A DNA stretch of 64,000 bases. Source: Diploptera punctata. Lineage: Eukaryota > Arthropoda > Insecta > Blattodea > Blaberidae. The notes beneath the pieces were generated by a model. That model searched no databases, was not told the DNA's origin, and was given only the letters and a program-made list of their open reading frames with translations. Location: positions 62,001 through 126,000 of the forward strand of contig JASPKZ010000426.1 in the NCBI GenBank assembly GCA_030220185.1. The letters run 5' to 3'. The translations under genes were made by a program, and so were the position numbers. Numbering within the stretch: the first letter of the stretch is position 1; every line of letters starts with the position of its first letter. Positions 10,709-21,037 of this stretch are shown here, piece by piece.

Positions 10709-12001
10709 TTATTTATATACAGATCTTTCGGTGCCTAAAGTTTTATTTTTCTTATCCACTCGTCTCTCTTCATCCAATCCATGTCCTTCAGTCCTCTTGC
10801 TCTCATTCCAGTTCTTATTTCCTGCATCCACGAGTTTCGAGCTCTTCCTATCCTCCTTCTTCCAGGTGGACACCATTCCAATGTTTTCCTGGGTAATCTT
10901 TCTTCTTGCATTCGTCGTACATGCCCATATCAATTTAATTGCTTATACCGTATATAATCTACTATTGAATAACCAATATTAATTTTTTTTCTCTTATGAC
11001 AGTAGTTCTTATTTTATCTAATTTTGAACAACTTTCTGCTCTCCTCAAGAAATCAATTTCCAGCGACATAAGTTTTTGTTCTAAGTTTTTGTTGAATTTC
11101 CAAACTTCAGCTCCATATGTGACAGTACTTCTCACTATTGAATTATATATTTGTAACTTAATTTTCCTGGTTATATGTCTGTTCCATAAGACTCCATTCA
11201 TCATTGCTGTTATTGCTATACCTTTATTTATTCTGTTCTTAATATCACTTTCTTGTTTATCCTCTTTATCTAATCTTACTCCCAGATACTCAAATTCTTC
11301 ACATCCTCTAATACACATCTTTTCATCTTCTAATATCAAATCTTCGGTTTCGGCTCCACATCCGATATAAATGTATTCGTCCAATAATTTCCTGAACATA
11401 AACTCCATGTCTTCATATTCTTGAGAAATTATTATCTGGTCATCCGCAAATAACAGTGTATATATTGTATCAGTTGATCCATCTCCAATTGGTACTCCCA
11501 TTCCTGAACATTTTTTGCTCCAGTTTGACAGCGCTTTATGTATAAATATCTTAAATAATGTTGGTGATATGTTACAACCTTGACGAAGGCCTTTCGTTAC
11601 TTTAATTTCTTCTGATATATATTTTCCAATTTTAATTTCAGATACTAAATTTTTATACAAATTTTTTATTGCATTAAAAATTGTATCGTTTATGGCCATA
11701 TCTTATAATGCTTCCCGCAAATTTTGTAAAGGTACAGTGTCATATGCCTTTTCTAAATCCACAAATGTGAATGGAACTTGTTGGTTGTTATTATTCGTCG
11801 TTTCAATCAATTGTTTTGCCACAAATATGTGATCAATTGTAGATCACTCAGACCTAAAGCCTGCTTGTACTTCATTATCCTTATGTTTAAAATTTTATTC
11901 CAAATAGTATTTTTTTTTTCATATATACGGCTAAAAACATTCATTACGGTGATTCCTCTATAATTATTGCACTCATCCTTTCTTCCTTTCTTATGAATGA
12001 T
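10709..12001 (-). pseudogene. LINE D reverse transcriptase, 3' part
   Basis: Minus-strand non-LTR retrotransposon RT. The frame 11699-10962 carries GLRQGCNISPTLF (RT motif), the active site LLFADDQ, EYLGVRLD, and the thumb region VRSTVTYGAEVWK. Upstream, to about 12000, the minus strand reads HKKGRK..CNNYRGIT, the typical RT N-terminal motif. The C-terminal tail continues in another frame (10933-10709) with GRRRIGRA-like and MIWACTTNAR-like segments. Several frameshifts make it inactive. The clade is uncertain; it is not the CR1-like family of elements A-C. The element is interrupted at 12001-13994 by element A and resumes at 13995. Confidence 0.82.
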
Positions 12002-12009
12002 ATAAACCC
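12001..12009. repeat. target-site duplication of element A, left copy
   Basis: TATAAACCC at 12001-12009 recurs at 13986-13994, immediately after the element's (ATT)n tail. The duplicated codons lie in the LINE D motif that reads ..WKIGFI on the minus strand. Confidence 0.7.
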
Positions 12010-12174
12010 GAGAGAAATTCTTTTTTTCCTATATCTCACCTGATGACGCCAAAAGAGCAGTATTACGTATTAAATCTAAAGCACAAGGAATAGACAATAT
12101 AACAATAACTCTCCTGCAAAAAATAATAGACATTATTCTTCCCAACAATAACCCACATTTTTAATGCCTCTATA

Positions 12175-13575
12175 ATGACTGGGACTTATCCCAGACTCTG
12201 GAAAATGGCTCTAGTTCGTCCTACACCGAAATCAAACACTCCCACAACACTCGATGATTATAGACCAATTAGTATTCTTCCCTGTTTATCTAAAGCACTG
12301 GAACACATAATACACTCACAGTTAACAGACTACCTCACCACACACGACTTACGTGATGAAAATCAGTCTGGTTTTAGAACAGGACATCACACAAGTACTG
12401 CATTACTTGACATTGTAGAGGACATAAGAGACTCAATGGACAAAAGCAAACTCACCGCAATAGTCCTACTCGACTACAGCAAAGCCTTTGACACAGTAGA
12501 TATAGACTTAATGCTAGCGAGACTAAAGACACTACATCTGTCGGAAAACTGCCTTGATTGGTTTGCATCTTACCTCACTAATCGTCAGCAATCAGTTTCT
12601 GTTAATAATCGCATTTCTTCCTGGCGCTTGGTGAGGAAAGGGGTACCTCAAGGCGGCGTCCTCGTTCCTCTTCTCTTCTCGATTTATATCAATGACGTGA
12701 CCAAGAAACTACAAAACTGCAAGCATCACCTTTACGCTGACGACCTACAGATTTACACACACTTTAGGCCTGACGAAATTAATGAATGTATTGACAAAGT
12801 AAACACTGACCTCAGGCATATATCTTTATGGTCCAGACAATATGGGCTGAAACTAAATGTAAACAAAACGCAAGCAATAATTATCGGACATCCAAGGCTA
12901 TTACACCTCATAAACAATGGCAATATGCCGGCTGTCATATTAGATAATGAACAAATTCCTTATACCGACGTCGTTAAAAACTTGGGATTTTACTTAGGTT
13001 CTAATTTAAAATGGCATGAGCAAGTAAAACAAACATCTAAAAGGATCTTCTCCATAATGTATTCCCTAAAGCGACTTAAACATTTTCTTACTACAACTCT
13101 TAAAAGAATTTTAATCCAAACTTTAGTGATGCCGCATTTTGACTACTGTGACGTTCTACTAACTGACATAAGTGACGGATTGTCGGACAAACTGCAGCGT
13201 GTCCATAATATGTGTATCAGATTCATATTTAATGTTCGAAAATACGATCACATTTCTCCATTATTCCACGAATTGTCATGGCTACATCTAAAAGAGAGAA
13301 GAAAATCGCACTGTCTAATTCTCCTATTTAAGATCCTACATACCTCGATTCCCAATTATTTATCATCCCGTTTCCAGTATCTATCCTCAAACCATAACTT
13401 AAACACAAGATCACAACATAGTCTCTTACTTAATATACCGCAACATAGGACATCACATCACTCCATGTCATATACCATCTCCACTTCTCGCAAATGGAAT
13501 TCCCTACCACAAGAAATAAGGGGCTGCCGGACATTGGCATATTTTAAAAGAAGTCTAAATTTATATTTGCTCTAA
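12175..13575 (+). CDS. LINE A reverse transcriptase (open fragment, 466 aa)
   Basis: The longest undamaged RT frame in the window. Motifs in order: DYRPISILPCLSKALE (~residue 28), FRTGHHTSTALL (~67), IVLLDYSKAFDTVD with the first catalytic Asp (~96), [20 protein letters not shown] (~159), active site YADDLQIY (~187), LNVNKTQAIIIG (~225) and the C-terminal LLTDISDGLSDKLQRVHN..CIRFIF region ending in FKRSLNLYLL. The ATG used is internal, because the natural ORF2 starts far upstream in the missing 5' part. In the family the enzyme copies LINE RNA at a nicked target. Without endonuclease or promoter this copy is not expected to move by itself. Confidence 0.9.
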   Translation: MTGTYPRLWKMALVRPTPKSNTPTTLDDYRPISILPCLSKALEHIIHSQLTDYLTTHDLRDENQSGFRTGHHTSTALLDIVEDIRDSMDKSKLTAIVLLDYSKAFDTVDIDLMLARLKTLHLSENCLDWFASYLTNRQQSVSVNNRISSWRLVRKGVPQGGVLVPLLFSIYINDVTKKLQNCKHHLYADDLQIYTHFRPDEINECIDKVNTDLRHISLWSRQYGLKLNVNKTQAIIIGHPRLLHLINNGNMPAVILDNEQIPYTDVVKNLGFYLGSNLKWHEQVKQTSKRIFSIMYSLKRLKHFLTTTLKRILIQTLVMPHFDYCDVLLTDISDGLSDKLQRVHNMCIRFIFNVRKYDHISPLFHELSWLHLKERRKSHCLILLFKILHTSIPNYLSSRFQYLSSNHNLNTRSQHSLLLNIPQHRTSHHSMSYTISTSRKWNSLPQEIRGCRTLAYFKRSLNLYLL

Positions 13576-13603
13576 AATCGACTTCATTATTATCCAGTGT
13601 AAG

Positions 13604-13687
13604 ATATATATATATATATATATATATTAATTGGTGTTTCCCGTATAATGTATCATATTTATATTATTATTATTATTGTTATTATTA

Positions 13688-13743
<56 letters not shown>
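13604..13743. repeat. (AT)n and (ATT)n runs inside the LINE A 3' UTR
   Basis: An AT dinucleotide run at 13604-13629 and an ATT run at 13656-13743 lie inside the 3' UTR. Element B has an AAT run at the corresponding place (16678-16765). Confidence 0.85.
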
Positions 13744-13744
<1 letters not shown>

Positions 13745-13931
13745 CGTATCATTATTGTTATTACCCTATAAAATGTTGTTTGTACATGACATTTACATTG
13801 TTACATCTATTGTATCTTTAAGTGTTTATAATTAGTATAGTGTATATCTATATTTGTCGAATATTTGTTTGTATTTGTACTGCTTGAGTGGAAGAGAGGG
13901 CCTTATGGCCTTAACTCTGCCAGAATAAATA

Positions 13932-13934
<3 letters not shown>

Positions 13935-13986
<52 letters not shown>
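13935..13986 (+). repeat. (ATT)n 3' tail of LINE A
   Basis: Follows 'cagaataaataaagt' directly and ends at the target duplication. Confidence 0.85.
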
Positions 13987-13989
<3 letters not shown>

Positions 13990-13994
13990 AACCC

Positions 13995-14456
13995 AATTTT
14001 CCAATTAACTGGCACATCTTCTCCGTTTAGGCATCTCTCAAAAAGGCTCCTTAACAATTCAAATAATTTCCTTTTACCATATTTAATTAATTCTGGCTGT
14101 ACTCCTTCTTCCCCCCAAGCCTTTCCATTTTTTAAACTTCCAATTGCCATCTCTACTGTCTCAATATCTAAATGTATACTCGTTCTGTTTTGATTATCAG
14201 TTTACTCTGCAATTCCACTTAAAAATTCCAAATGATCTTCAGTCAATAGCTTGCTAAAATATAATTTCCATTAATTTGAAGAAATTCCCTGAATATTGAT
14301 TTTATTGTGTCCAGGCTTTCTTAAATTTTTTAAAGTTCTCCATGCCTCTGAACACCTTTTTTCCTCCAATATAAGTCTGAATTCCTTGACAGGTTCTTTC
14401 CCAATATTTATTATTTTCTTCTGTTACCTTCTTTCTTACCTTTGCTTGTGCTTTTT

Positions 14457-14457
<1 letters not shown>
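13995..14457 (-). pseudogene. LINE D, upstream part of ORF2
   Basis: Minus-strand continuation of the LINE interrupted by element A. It reads SLKNGKAWGEEGVQPELIKYG and VPVNWKIGF, the N-terminal RT motifs that join the HKKG..NYRGI segment across the insertion. Further upstream, in broken frames, is a pre-RT linker (AKVRKKVTEENNKYWER). It ends at a microsatellite at 14458. The endonuclease is absent from the window. Confidence 0.8.
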
Positions 14458-14552
<95 letters not shown>

Positions 14553-14555
14553 GTA

Positions 14556-14588
<33 letters not shown>

Positions 14589-14590
14589 CA
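14458..14590. repeat. (AAT)n/(ATT)n microsatellite
   Basis: About 130 bp, AAT repeats switching to ATT at the right end, so it is partly self-complementary. Confidence 0.9.
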
Positions 14591-14779
14591 TTGTAAGCCT
14601 ATATTTTCCCTTTACAGAGATTTAGGCGCTCTCCCCCTACAGGGAAGAATTTGAACCATACTAATTTAGTTACACTTGTTTCCGTATAGATGTCATTTGA
14701 GTGGACCGTGGTCAGCGTTCCGCCTCATACTGACATCTAGGAAACCAAGGTAGTACTAGGACGGGCACATTCCGTAAAT

Positions 14780-15193
<414 letters not shown>

Positions 15194-15573
15194 GAAAGTG
15201 ATTTTTAATATACGAAAATGTAAGATGTGTTTATAAATAAATATATGGGTGATTTTTTCAGTCTTTTTTCTCACCTGTAAGAAAAATGTCAGGAAGCTTT
15301 AAGGTCCTTGAACATTATCTGGCCATCTTAATGATCACTTTCATATTCGCCATGTTTAGTATCAATGTGTGTGTGAATTTTGTGTTTCGTCTTAATGTCG
15401 TGATGTCTCGGAGGAGGCCCTGACATTGAGCTGATCACTCATTCGGGGAGGCCCACAATGTATGTGTACGATTCGTAGGTTTAAATCCCTCTTTCGAGAG
15501 GTCGTGCCACTGTTAAGGCCCGGGTGGCTTGTAGTATGTAAAAAGTACATATAAGGTGAGATGTTAAAGTAAG

Positions 15574-15614
<41 letters not shown>

Positions 15615-15639
15615 CCTATGTAATACTCTCTTCACTAAA
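15194..15639. other. interval with possible second SINE type and AT run
   Basis: Around 15440-15530 the plus strand reads 'cgattcgtaggtttaaatccctc', a B-box-like word (GGTTTAAATCC) in a tRNA-like setting, so a different SINE is possible. An (AT)n run lies at 15578-15613. Confidence 0.45.
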
Positions 15640-16125
15640 AAAAACATTAAAATGAAAATATATAAACCCGCTATTCTTCCAATTCTATTATATTGGAACT
15701 AAACATGGACTCTTACTTTATGTATTACGAGTATTTCAGGATAAAGTTCTTAAGAATATTTTTGGACTAAAGAGTGACGAACAGATAGGCGAATGGAGAA
15801 GACTGCTTAACAGTAAGATACATAATATTTGTGAGAAACCAGATGAAATAAATAAAAATTAAGTCTCGTAGACTGTATGGGTAAGGCATGTGGCACGAAT
15901 GGGAAATGAAATATGGGTATGGAAACTTTCTGTAGGAAAACCAGAGTTAAATGCCCAGTAGGTAGGACAAGAATGAGACGGGAGAATAATATTAATCATG
16001 ATTTGGGAAAGAAAATTATAAAAGGGATTAATGGAAAACATAAGCTCAGGATAGGAATGTATGGAGAGTTTATGTCCACGAGGCCATTGAACCTACGGTT
16101 TTGATAGACGCAGCGAGTTGTGTAT
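15640..16125 (+). pseudogene. LINE 3'-terminal fragment (RT C-terminus)
   Basis: Plus-strand pieces resemble the C-terminal end of an endonuclease/RT LINE: LLYGTKTWTL, FQDKVLKNIFGL and GEWRRLLNSK, then an 'SRR.RWxGxVARM'-type region and a purine-rich end reading 'atgtatggagagtttatgtcc'. It is homologous to 25586-26012. Stops and frameshifts are present, and no upstream RT core is found. Confidence 0.72.
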
Positions 16126-16433
16126 GTGTATATAATATAATAAATAGGGTTTGTTATTGATGGTAAAGAATCATAATGTTTTAAGTATTTTTTTTGTGAT
16201 GAATGTCTCATGTCCATGGCTATCCTGAGAGTAAAACAGGATTTCGATATTTAATTTGCTATAGTGGTAATTGATACCATGGCAATAGATACCATGGGCC
16301 ATAGGTATTCACCTCATACCAAGAACAATTATTCTAAAAAAATAACTTACAAGGGCTTCTAAATGGAATTGAGGAAGACCTGTGCGAAGCACAGACGAGT
16401 GCTCATGGATTACTCCACTCCTCGGACGATATC

Positions 16434-16435
<2 letters not shown>
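16126..16435. other. no recognisable feature
   Basis: Contains a short local duplication around 'gataccatggcaatagataccatggg' (16273-16300). Nothing else seen. Confidence 0.45.
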
Positions 16436-16497
<62 letters not shown>

Positions 16498-16677
16498 TAT
16501 TGCTTTATTTATTCTGGCAGTGTTAAGGCCATAGGCCTTCTCTTTCCCTCGACCAGCACAAATACAAATAAATATTTGACAAATACAGATATACACTATA
16601 CTAATTACAAACAGTTAAAGATACATTAAGTGTAGCAATGTAAATTTCATATACAAACAATATTTTATAGGATAATA

Positions 16678-16712
16678 ACAATAATAATACTTACGATAGT
16701 AGTAGTAATAAT

Positions 16713-16759
<47 letters not shown>

Positions 16760-16765
16760 TAATAA
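16678..16765. repeat. (AAT)n run in the LINE B 3' UTR
   Basis: Internal microsatellite at the same place as the ATT run in LINE A (13656-13743). Confidence 0.85.
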
Positions 16766-16837
16766 TATATATGATAAATGATACAAGAAACAACAATTAA
16801 TATATATACCTTACACTGGGTAATAACGAAATCGAGA

Positions 16838-19646
16838 TTAGAGCAAATATAAATTTAGATTTCTTTTAAAATATGCCAATGTCCGGCAGCCACTTATTTC
16901 TTGTGGTAGGGAATTGCAGTTGCGAGAAGTGAGGATGGTATATGACATGGAGTGATGTGATATCCTACGTTGCGGAATATTAAGCAAGAGACAATGTTGT
17001 GATCTTGTGTTTAAGTTATGGTTTGAGGATAGATACTGGAAACGGGATGATAAATAATTGGGAATCGAGGTATGTAGGATCTTAAATAAGAGAATTAGAC
17101 AGTGCGATTTACTTCTCTCTTTTAGATGTAGCCATGGAAAGTCGTGGAATAATGGAGAAATGTGATCGTATTTTCGAACATTAAATATGAATCTGATACA
17201 CATATTACGGACACGCTGCAGTTTGTCCGACAATCCGTCACTTATGTCAGTTAGTAGAACGTCACAATAGTAAAAAATGCGGCATCACTAAGGTTTGGAT
17301 TACAATTCTTTTAAGAGCTGGTGGAAGAAAAATTTTGAGACGCTTAGGGAATGCATTATGGAGAAGATCTTTTTAGATGTTTGTTTTATTTCGGCATGCC
17401 AATTTAAATTAGAATCTAAGTAAAGTCCCAAGTTTTTAACGACGTCGGTATAAGGAATTTGTTCATTACCCAATATGAAAGCCGGCATATTGCCATTGTT
17501 TATGGAGTGTAATAGTCTTGGATGTCCGATAATTATTGCTTGAGTTTTGTTTACATTTAGTTTTAGCCCATAATGTCTGGACCATAAAGATATATGTCTG
17601 AGGTCAGTGTTTACTTTGTCAATATATTCATTACTTTCGTCAGGCCTAAAGTGTATGTAAATCTGTAAGTCGTCGGCGTAAAGATGATGCTTGCAGTTTT
17701 GTAGATTCTTGGTCACGCATTAATATAAATCGAGAAGAGAAGAGGAGCGAGGACGCCGCCTTGAGGTACACCTTTCCCCACCAAACGCCAGGAAGAAATG
17801 CGATTATTAACAGTAACTGATTGCTGACGATTAGTGAGTTAAAATCTAAACCAATCAAGGCAGTTTTCCGACAGATGAAGTGTCTATAGTCTCGCTAGCA
17901 TTAATTCTATATCTACTGTGTCAAAGGCTTTGGGTAGTCGAGTAGGACTATTGCGGTGAGTTTGCTTTTGCCCATTGAGTCTCTTATGTCCTCTACAATG
18001 TCTAGTGCAGTACTTGTATGATGTCCTGTTCTAAAACCAGACTGATGCTCATCAAGTAAATCGTGTGTGGTGAGGTAGTCTGTTAGCTGTGAGTGTATTA
18101 TGTGTTCCAGTGCTATAGATAAACAGGGAAGAATTCTAATTGGTCTATAGTCATCGAGAGTTGTGGGAGTGTTTGATTTCGGTGTAGGACGAACTAGAAC
18201 CATTTTCCACAGTCTGGGATATGTCCCGGTCATTATAGAGGCATGAAAAATGTGGGTTATTGTTGGGAGAATAATGTCAATTATTTTTTGTAGGAGATTT
18301 ACTGTTATATTGTCTATTCCTTGTGCTTTAGATTTAATACGTAATGCTGCTCTTTTAGCGTCATCAGGTGAGATATAGGAAAAAAGAATTTGTCTCGGGT
18401 GGGTTGGAAATATGACACTAGTTCATCTATTGTCTGTTGTTTGTGTCGTGAGTTGTTGTCAGTTGTAAGGCGGGTAAAATGGTTATTCAACTCATCTAGT
18501 GGTAGGTCAGCTGTTTCTACCTGTAGTTTATTTTGACAGAGGCCTATTGATTTTATATTTTTCCACATGTCAGATGAGTTGGACATGGATTGTGTAATAA
18601 TACTATGGGCATATTTTAGTTTTGCGTTTCTGACAGTCTGATTGACTTTGTTCCTCAGATGTTTGTATGTCTGTAGGTCTTTCAGTTCTTTATTCCTCCT
18701 GTATTTCCTGTATGCTGCGTCTCTCTCAGTCATAAGCAAGCGGATATTATCAGACATCCAAGGTGCAGGAGGTCTGTTTATACGTCTAGTCTTAATAGGT
18801 GCGTGCTTCTCGTACAATTGTGAAATCATGTCATTACAATTTTTAACTTTCTCGTCTAGAGTCCTAAATGTCCATATGTTATTCCAAGGTAGTTTTGCAG
18901 CGTCATCAATTAATTGTGCATAATTTATATGTTTCAAGTCTCCGTATGTTACAAGTCTAGGTCTACGTTTAGAGCGGAGGAGTGAATATTCAATGTATAT
19001 TAAGTCATGTGCAGAGATGCCTGGAGCTTCTATCTGTCCACTAGTTATAACTTTTTGAGGATTATTTGTTATAATTAAGTCTAGTAGTGTGTCAGAATAG
19101 CTAGTATGATGGGTTGGTTCTGAAGGCAGTATTGTCATATTGCAAGACTGGAACATTGTCTGTAGTTGTATAGTGTTGTAAGAATTTGTGGCTAATAGGT
19201 TAGTGTTGAAGTCTCCTAGTACAATTACATGTTCATAAGATGGTATCAGATTTTGGAGAACTGTTTCAATGTTCTGCAAGGTGACCGACATTTGGGGGCT
19301 TATAAACTACTCCTAATAAACATTTCTGCATTTTTGCTCTAATTTCTATAAATAGGTATTCGGGTCGAGACGAGTATTCACTAGGCGAATGGGATACAAT
19401 TTTCGGTTGTAGATCGGAACGTATATACATCGCCACTCCACCTCCATTTTTCCCTATTCTGTCATTCCTTATCAAGGTGTAATTTTGCATGTTTACAAGA
19501 GAAGAAGGAAGGGTATTTTTCAGCCATGTTTCAGAAATTAAAATGGCATGCAGATTTAGTGTTGAAAATATAGTTTGGAATTCTGAGAAGTGGGACAGGA
19601 GTGATTGTGCATTACAGTGTGTTGTTTTGAGTGTATTGCTGTTCAA
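16838..19646 (-). pseudogene. LINE B ORF2: AP-type endonuclease and reverse transcriptase
   Basis: The endonuclease begins at the ATG at 19646 with HCNAQSLLSHFSEFQ, then ISETWL, GGGVAMYIRSDL, VVYKPP, GDFNTNLL, LDLIITNN and PGISAHDLIY. A frameshift near 19280 splits it. After a linker with WMSDNIRLLMTERDAAYRKY, the RT is spread over frames 18233-17913, 17858-17646, 17716-17300 and 17233-16838: [32 protein letters not shown] and LNVNKTQAIIIG. In the family the endonuclease nicks DNA and the RT copies the RNA there. The catalytic SDH motif reads SAH, also true in element C. The RT breaks make the copy inactive. Confidence 0.9.
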
Positions 19647-19999
19647 AGAGAAACATGATTTTAAAAGGTCTGAGGTGGAAAGGGTGTGTTGAGATGGGGA
19701 CTATGGTACTGTGAAAGACCGGAAAGGGGCTGCAGGTGCATTACTTAAATCTAGGGTTGAAATGTTACTTACCTAAATAGAAACTAACTAAAACAAGAAA
19801 ACGGTAAATATTAAATATCAATTGGTGTTTAGTATATGAAGTACAAAATTAAATTAAAATTAGTTAGCTTAGTGTAAATTAATTAAAAATAATAAAAAAT
19901 AGATTATAGACGAAAAACGAAAAAAAATGAACACAATAAATGAATAAATATTAATAGACAATAAATTACAAAAAATAACTAGTTACACAAGTTTCTGAG

Positions 20000-20728
20000 T
20001 TGATAATTATCACTCTGACCTGAGATCTGTTAGATGATTTATTCGCTTTTTTCTGTCTCCTACCTTAACAATGACAGAGCCATCTTGGGGTCCAGACATT
20101 GGCTACGCCATGAATATTGATAGCTTCGCGAAGTGACTGATGCCTAGCACTAGTAAGGTCCTCACGAATTGTAATTCCACTGCCTTTCAAATTCTTTTTA
20201 TTACGAAAACACCTCACTTTGCTTACGGTAGGACACAAATTTAACAATGACAGCCCTAGGTCGTCCACCATCTGTTTTTCTCTTCCTACACAATGACTAC
20301 GATCAATGTCACTGACCTAAAGACAAACAACCAACTCTCTCTGCTACCTGCAAGGCGATGGCATCTGTGTCTTCGTTTTCTTCCTCCGCAATGCCAAAAA
20401 TACGCACACACTGACGCCTTTGGTATTGTTCTAAGCTATCAATCTTAGATTCCAAAGTCACTATCTTATTATCGCGGTCCTGAATAGACTTCTGGAGTTC
20501 ACTGATTAAGGCGTGACTTTGCTCTAATGCCACTTTTAATTCTATAACCGCCGCAGCAACAGTCTCCTTTATTATGTTGGCAACACTTGACAGCATGGTA
20601 GTATCTTGTAGCGACTCTTGTAAGACGCGCTTCACCACCTCTTGTATTTCCATTGAGTTATTCTTCTTGGGGGCCCATCTTATAAATTTATACTTAGCCA
20701 AGTTGTTATATATCACACAAACTATCAA
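20000..20728 (-). pseudogene. LINE B ORF1 (coiled-coil RNA-binding-type protein)
   Basis: The frame 20728-20309 has a heptad-rich segment (IELKVALEQSHALISELQKS, KIVTLESKIDSLEQ) followed by RRQCVRIFGIAEEENEDT, the start of an L1/CR1-like ORF1 RNA-binding fold. The frame 20271-20065 continues it with VSKVRCFRNKK and ITIREDLTSARHQSLRE. A frameshift lies between them. A plausible start is the Met at SMEIQEVV, not the first ATG. In related LINEs ORF1 protein coats the element RNA. Confidence 0.78.
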
Positions 20729-20844
20729 TTATGATATTTTAAGCTACTTAGAATGTGTTCACAACTTCAAAATAATATATCGGCCACGAGCGATATACAA
20801 CACGTCTAGTCACTTTCCGCCATTAACAGTCACGATCAATGACT

Positions 20845-20846
<2 letters not shown>

Positions 20847-20881
<35 letters not shown>

Positions 20882-20977
20882 GCTTTATTTTACCTGGCAG
20901 AGTTAAGGGCTTAAGGCCTTGTCTACCACTCAACCAGGTTTAAAAAAAATACAAAGAAAAAGTCTTAAGTCTAAATT

Positions 20978-21037
<60 letters not shown>

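Larger units (their letters stand above)
12010..13985 (+). mobile_element. CR1-like LINE A, 5'-truncated, inserted in LINE D
   Basis: A plus-strand non-LTR retrotransposon lacking ORF1 and the endonuclease. It starts in ORF2 just before the RT (SFF.ISPDDAKRAVLRIKSKAQGID reads through a one-base insertion near 12145) and ends with a 3' UTR, the motif 'ggccttatggccttaactctgccagaataaa', and an (ATT)n tail. The same 3' UTR is present in element B on the opposite strand. A ~9-bp duplication flanks the copy. 5' truncation is the usual outcome of incomplete target-primed reverse transcription. Confidence 0.88.
16436..20846 (-). mobile_element. CR1-like LINE B, near full length
   Basis: Minus-strand LINE of about 4.4 kb with ORF1 (20728-~20000), ORF2 (endonuclease plus RT, 19646-16838), a 3' UTR and an (ATT)n tail at 16434-16496. 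Its 3' UTR and RT closely match element A. It carries frameshifts in ORF1, in the endonuclease and several in the RT. Its 5' end abuts the (AAT)n tail of element C, so it may have inserted in that tail. Confidence 0.88.
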
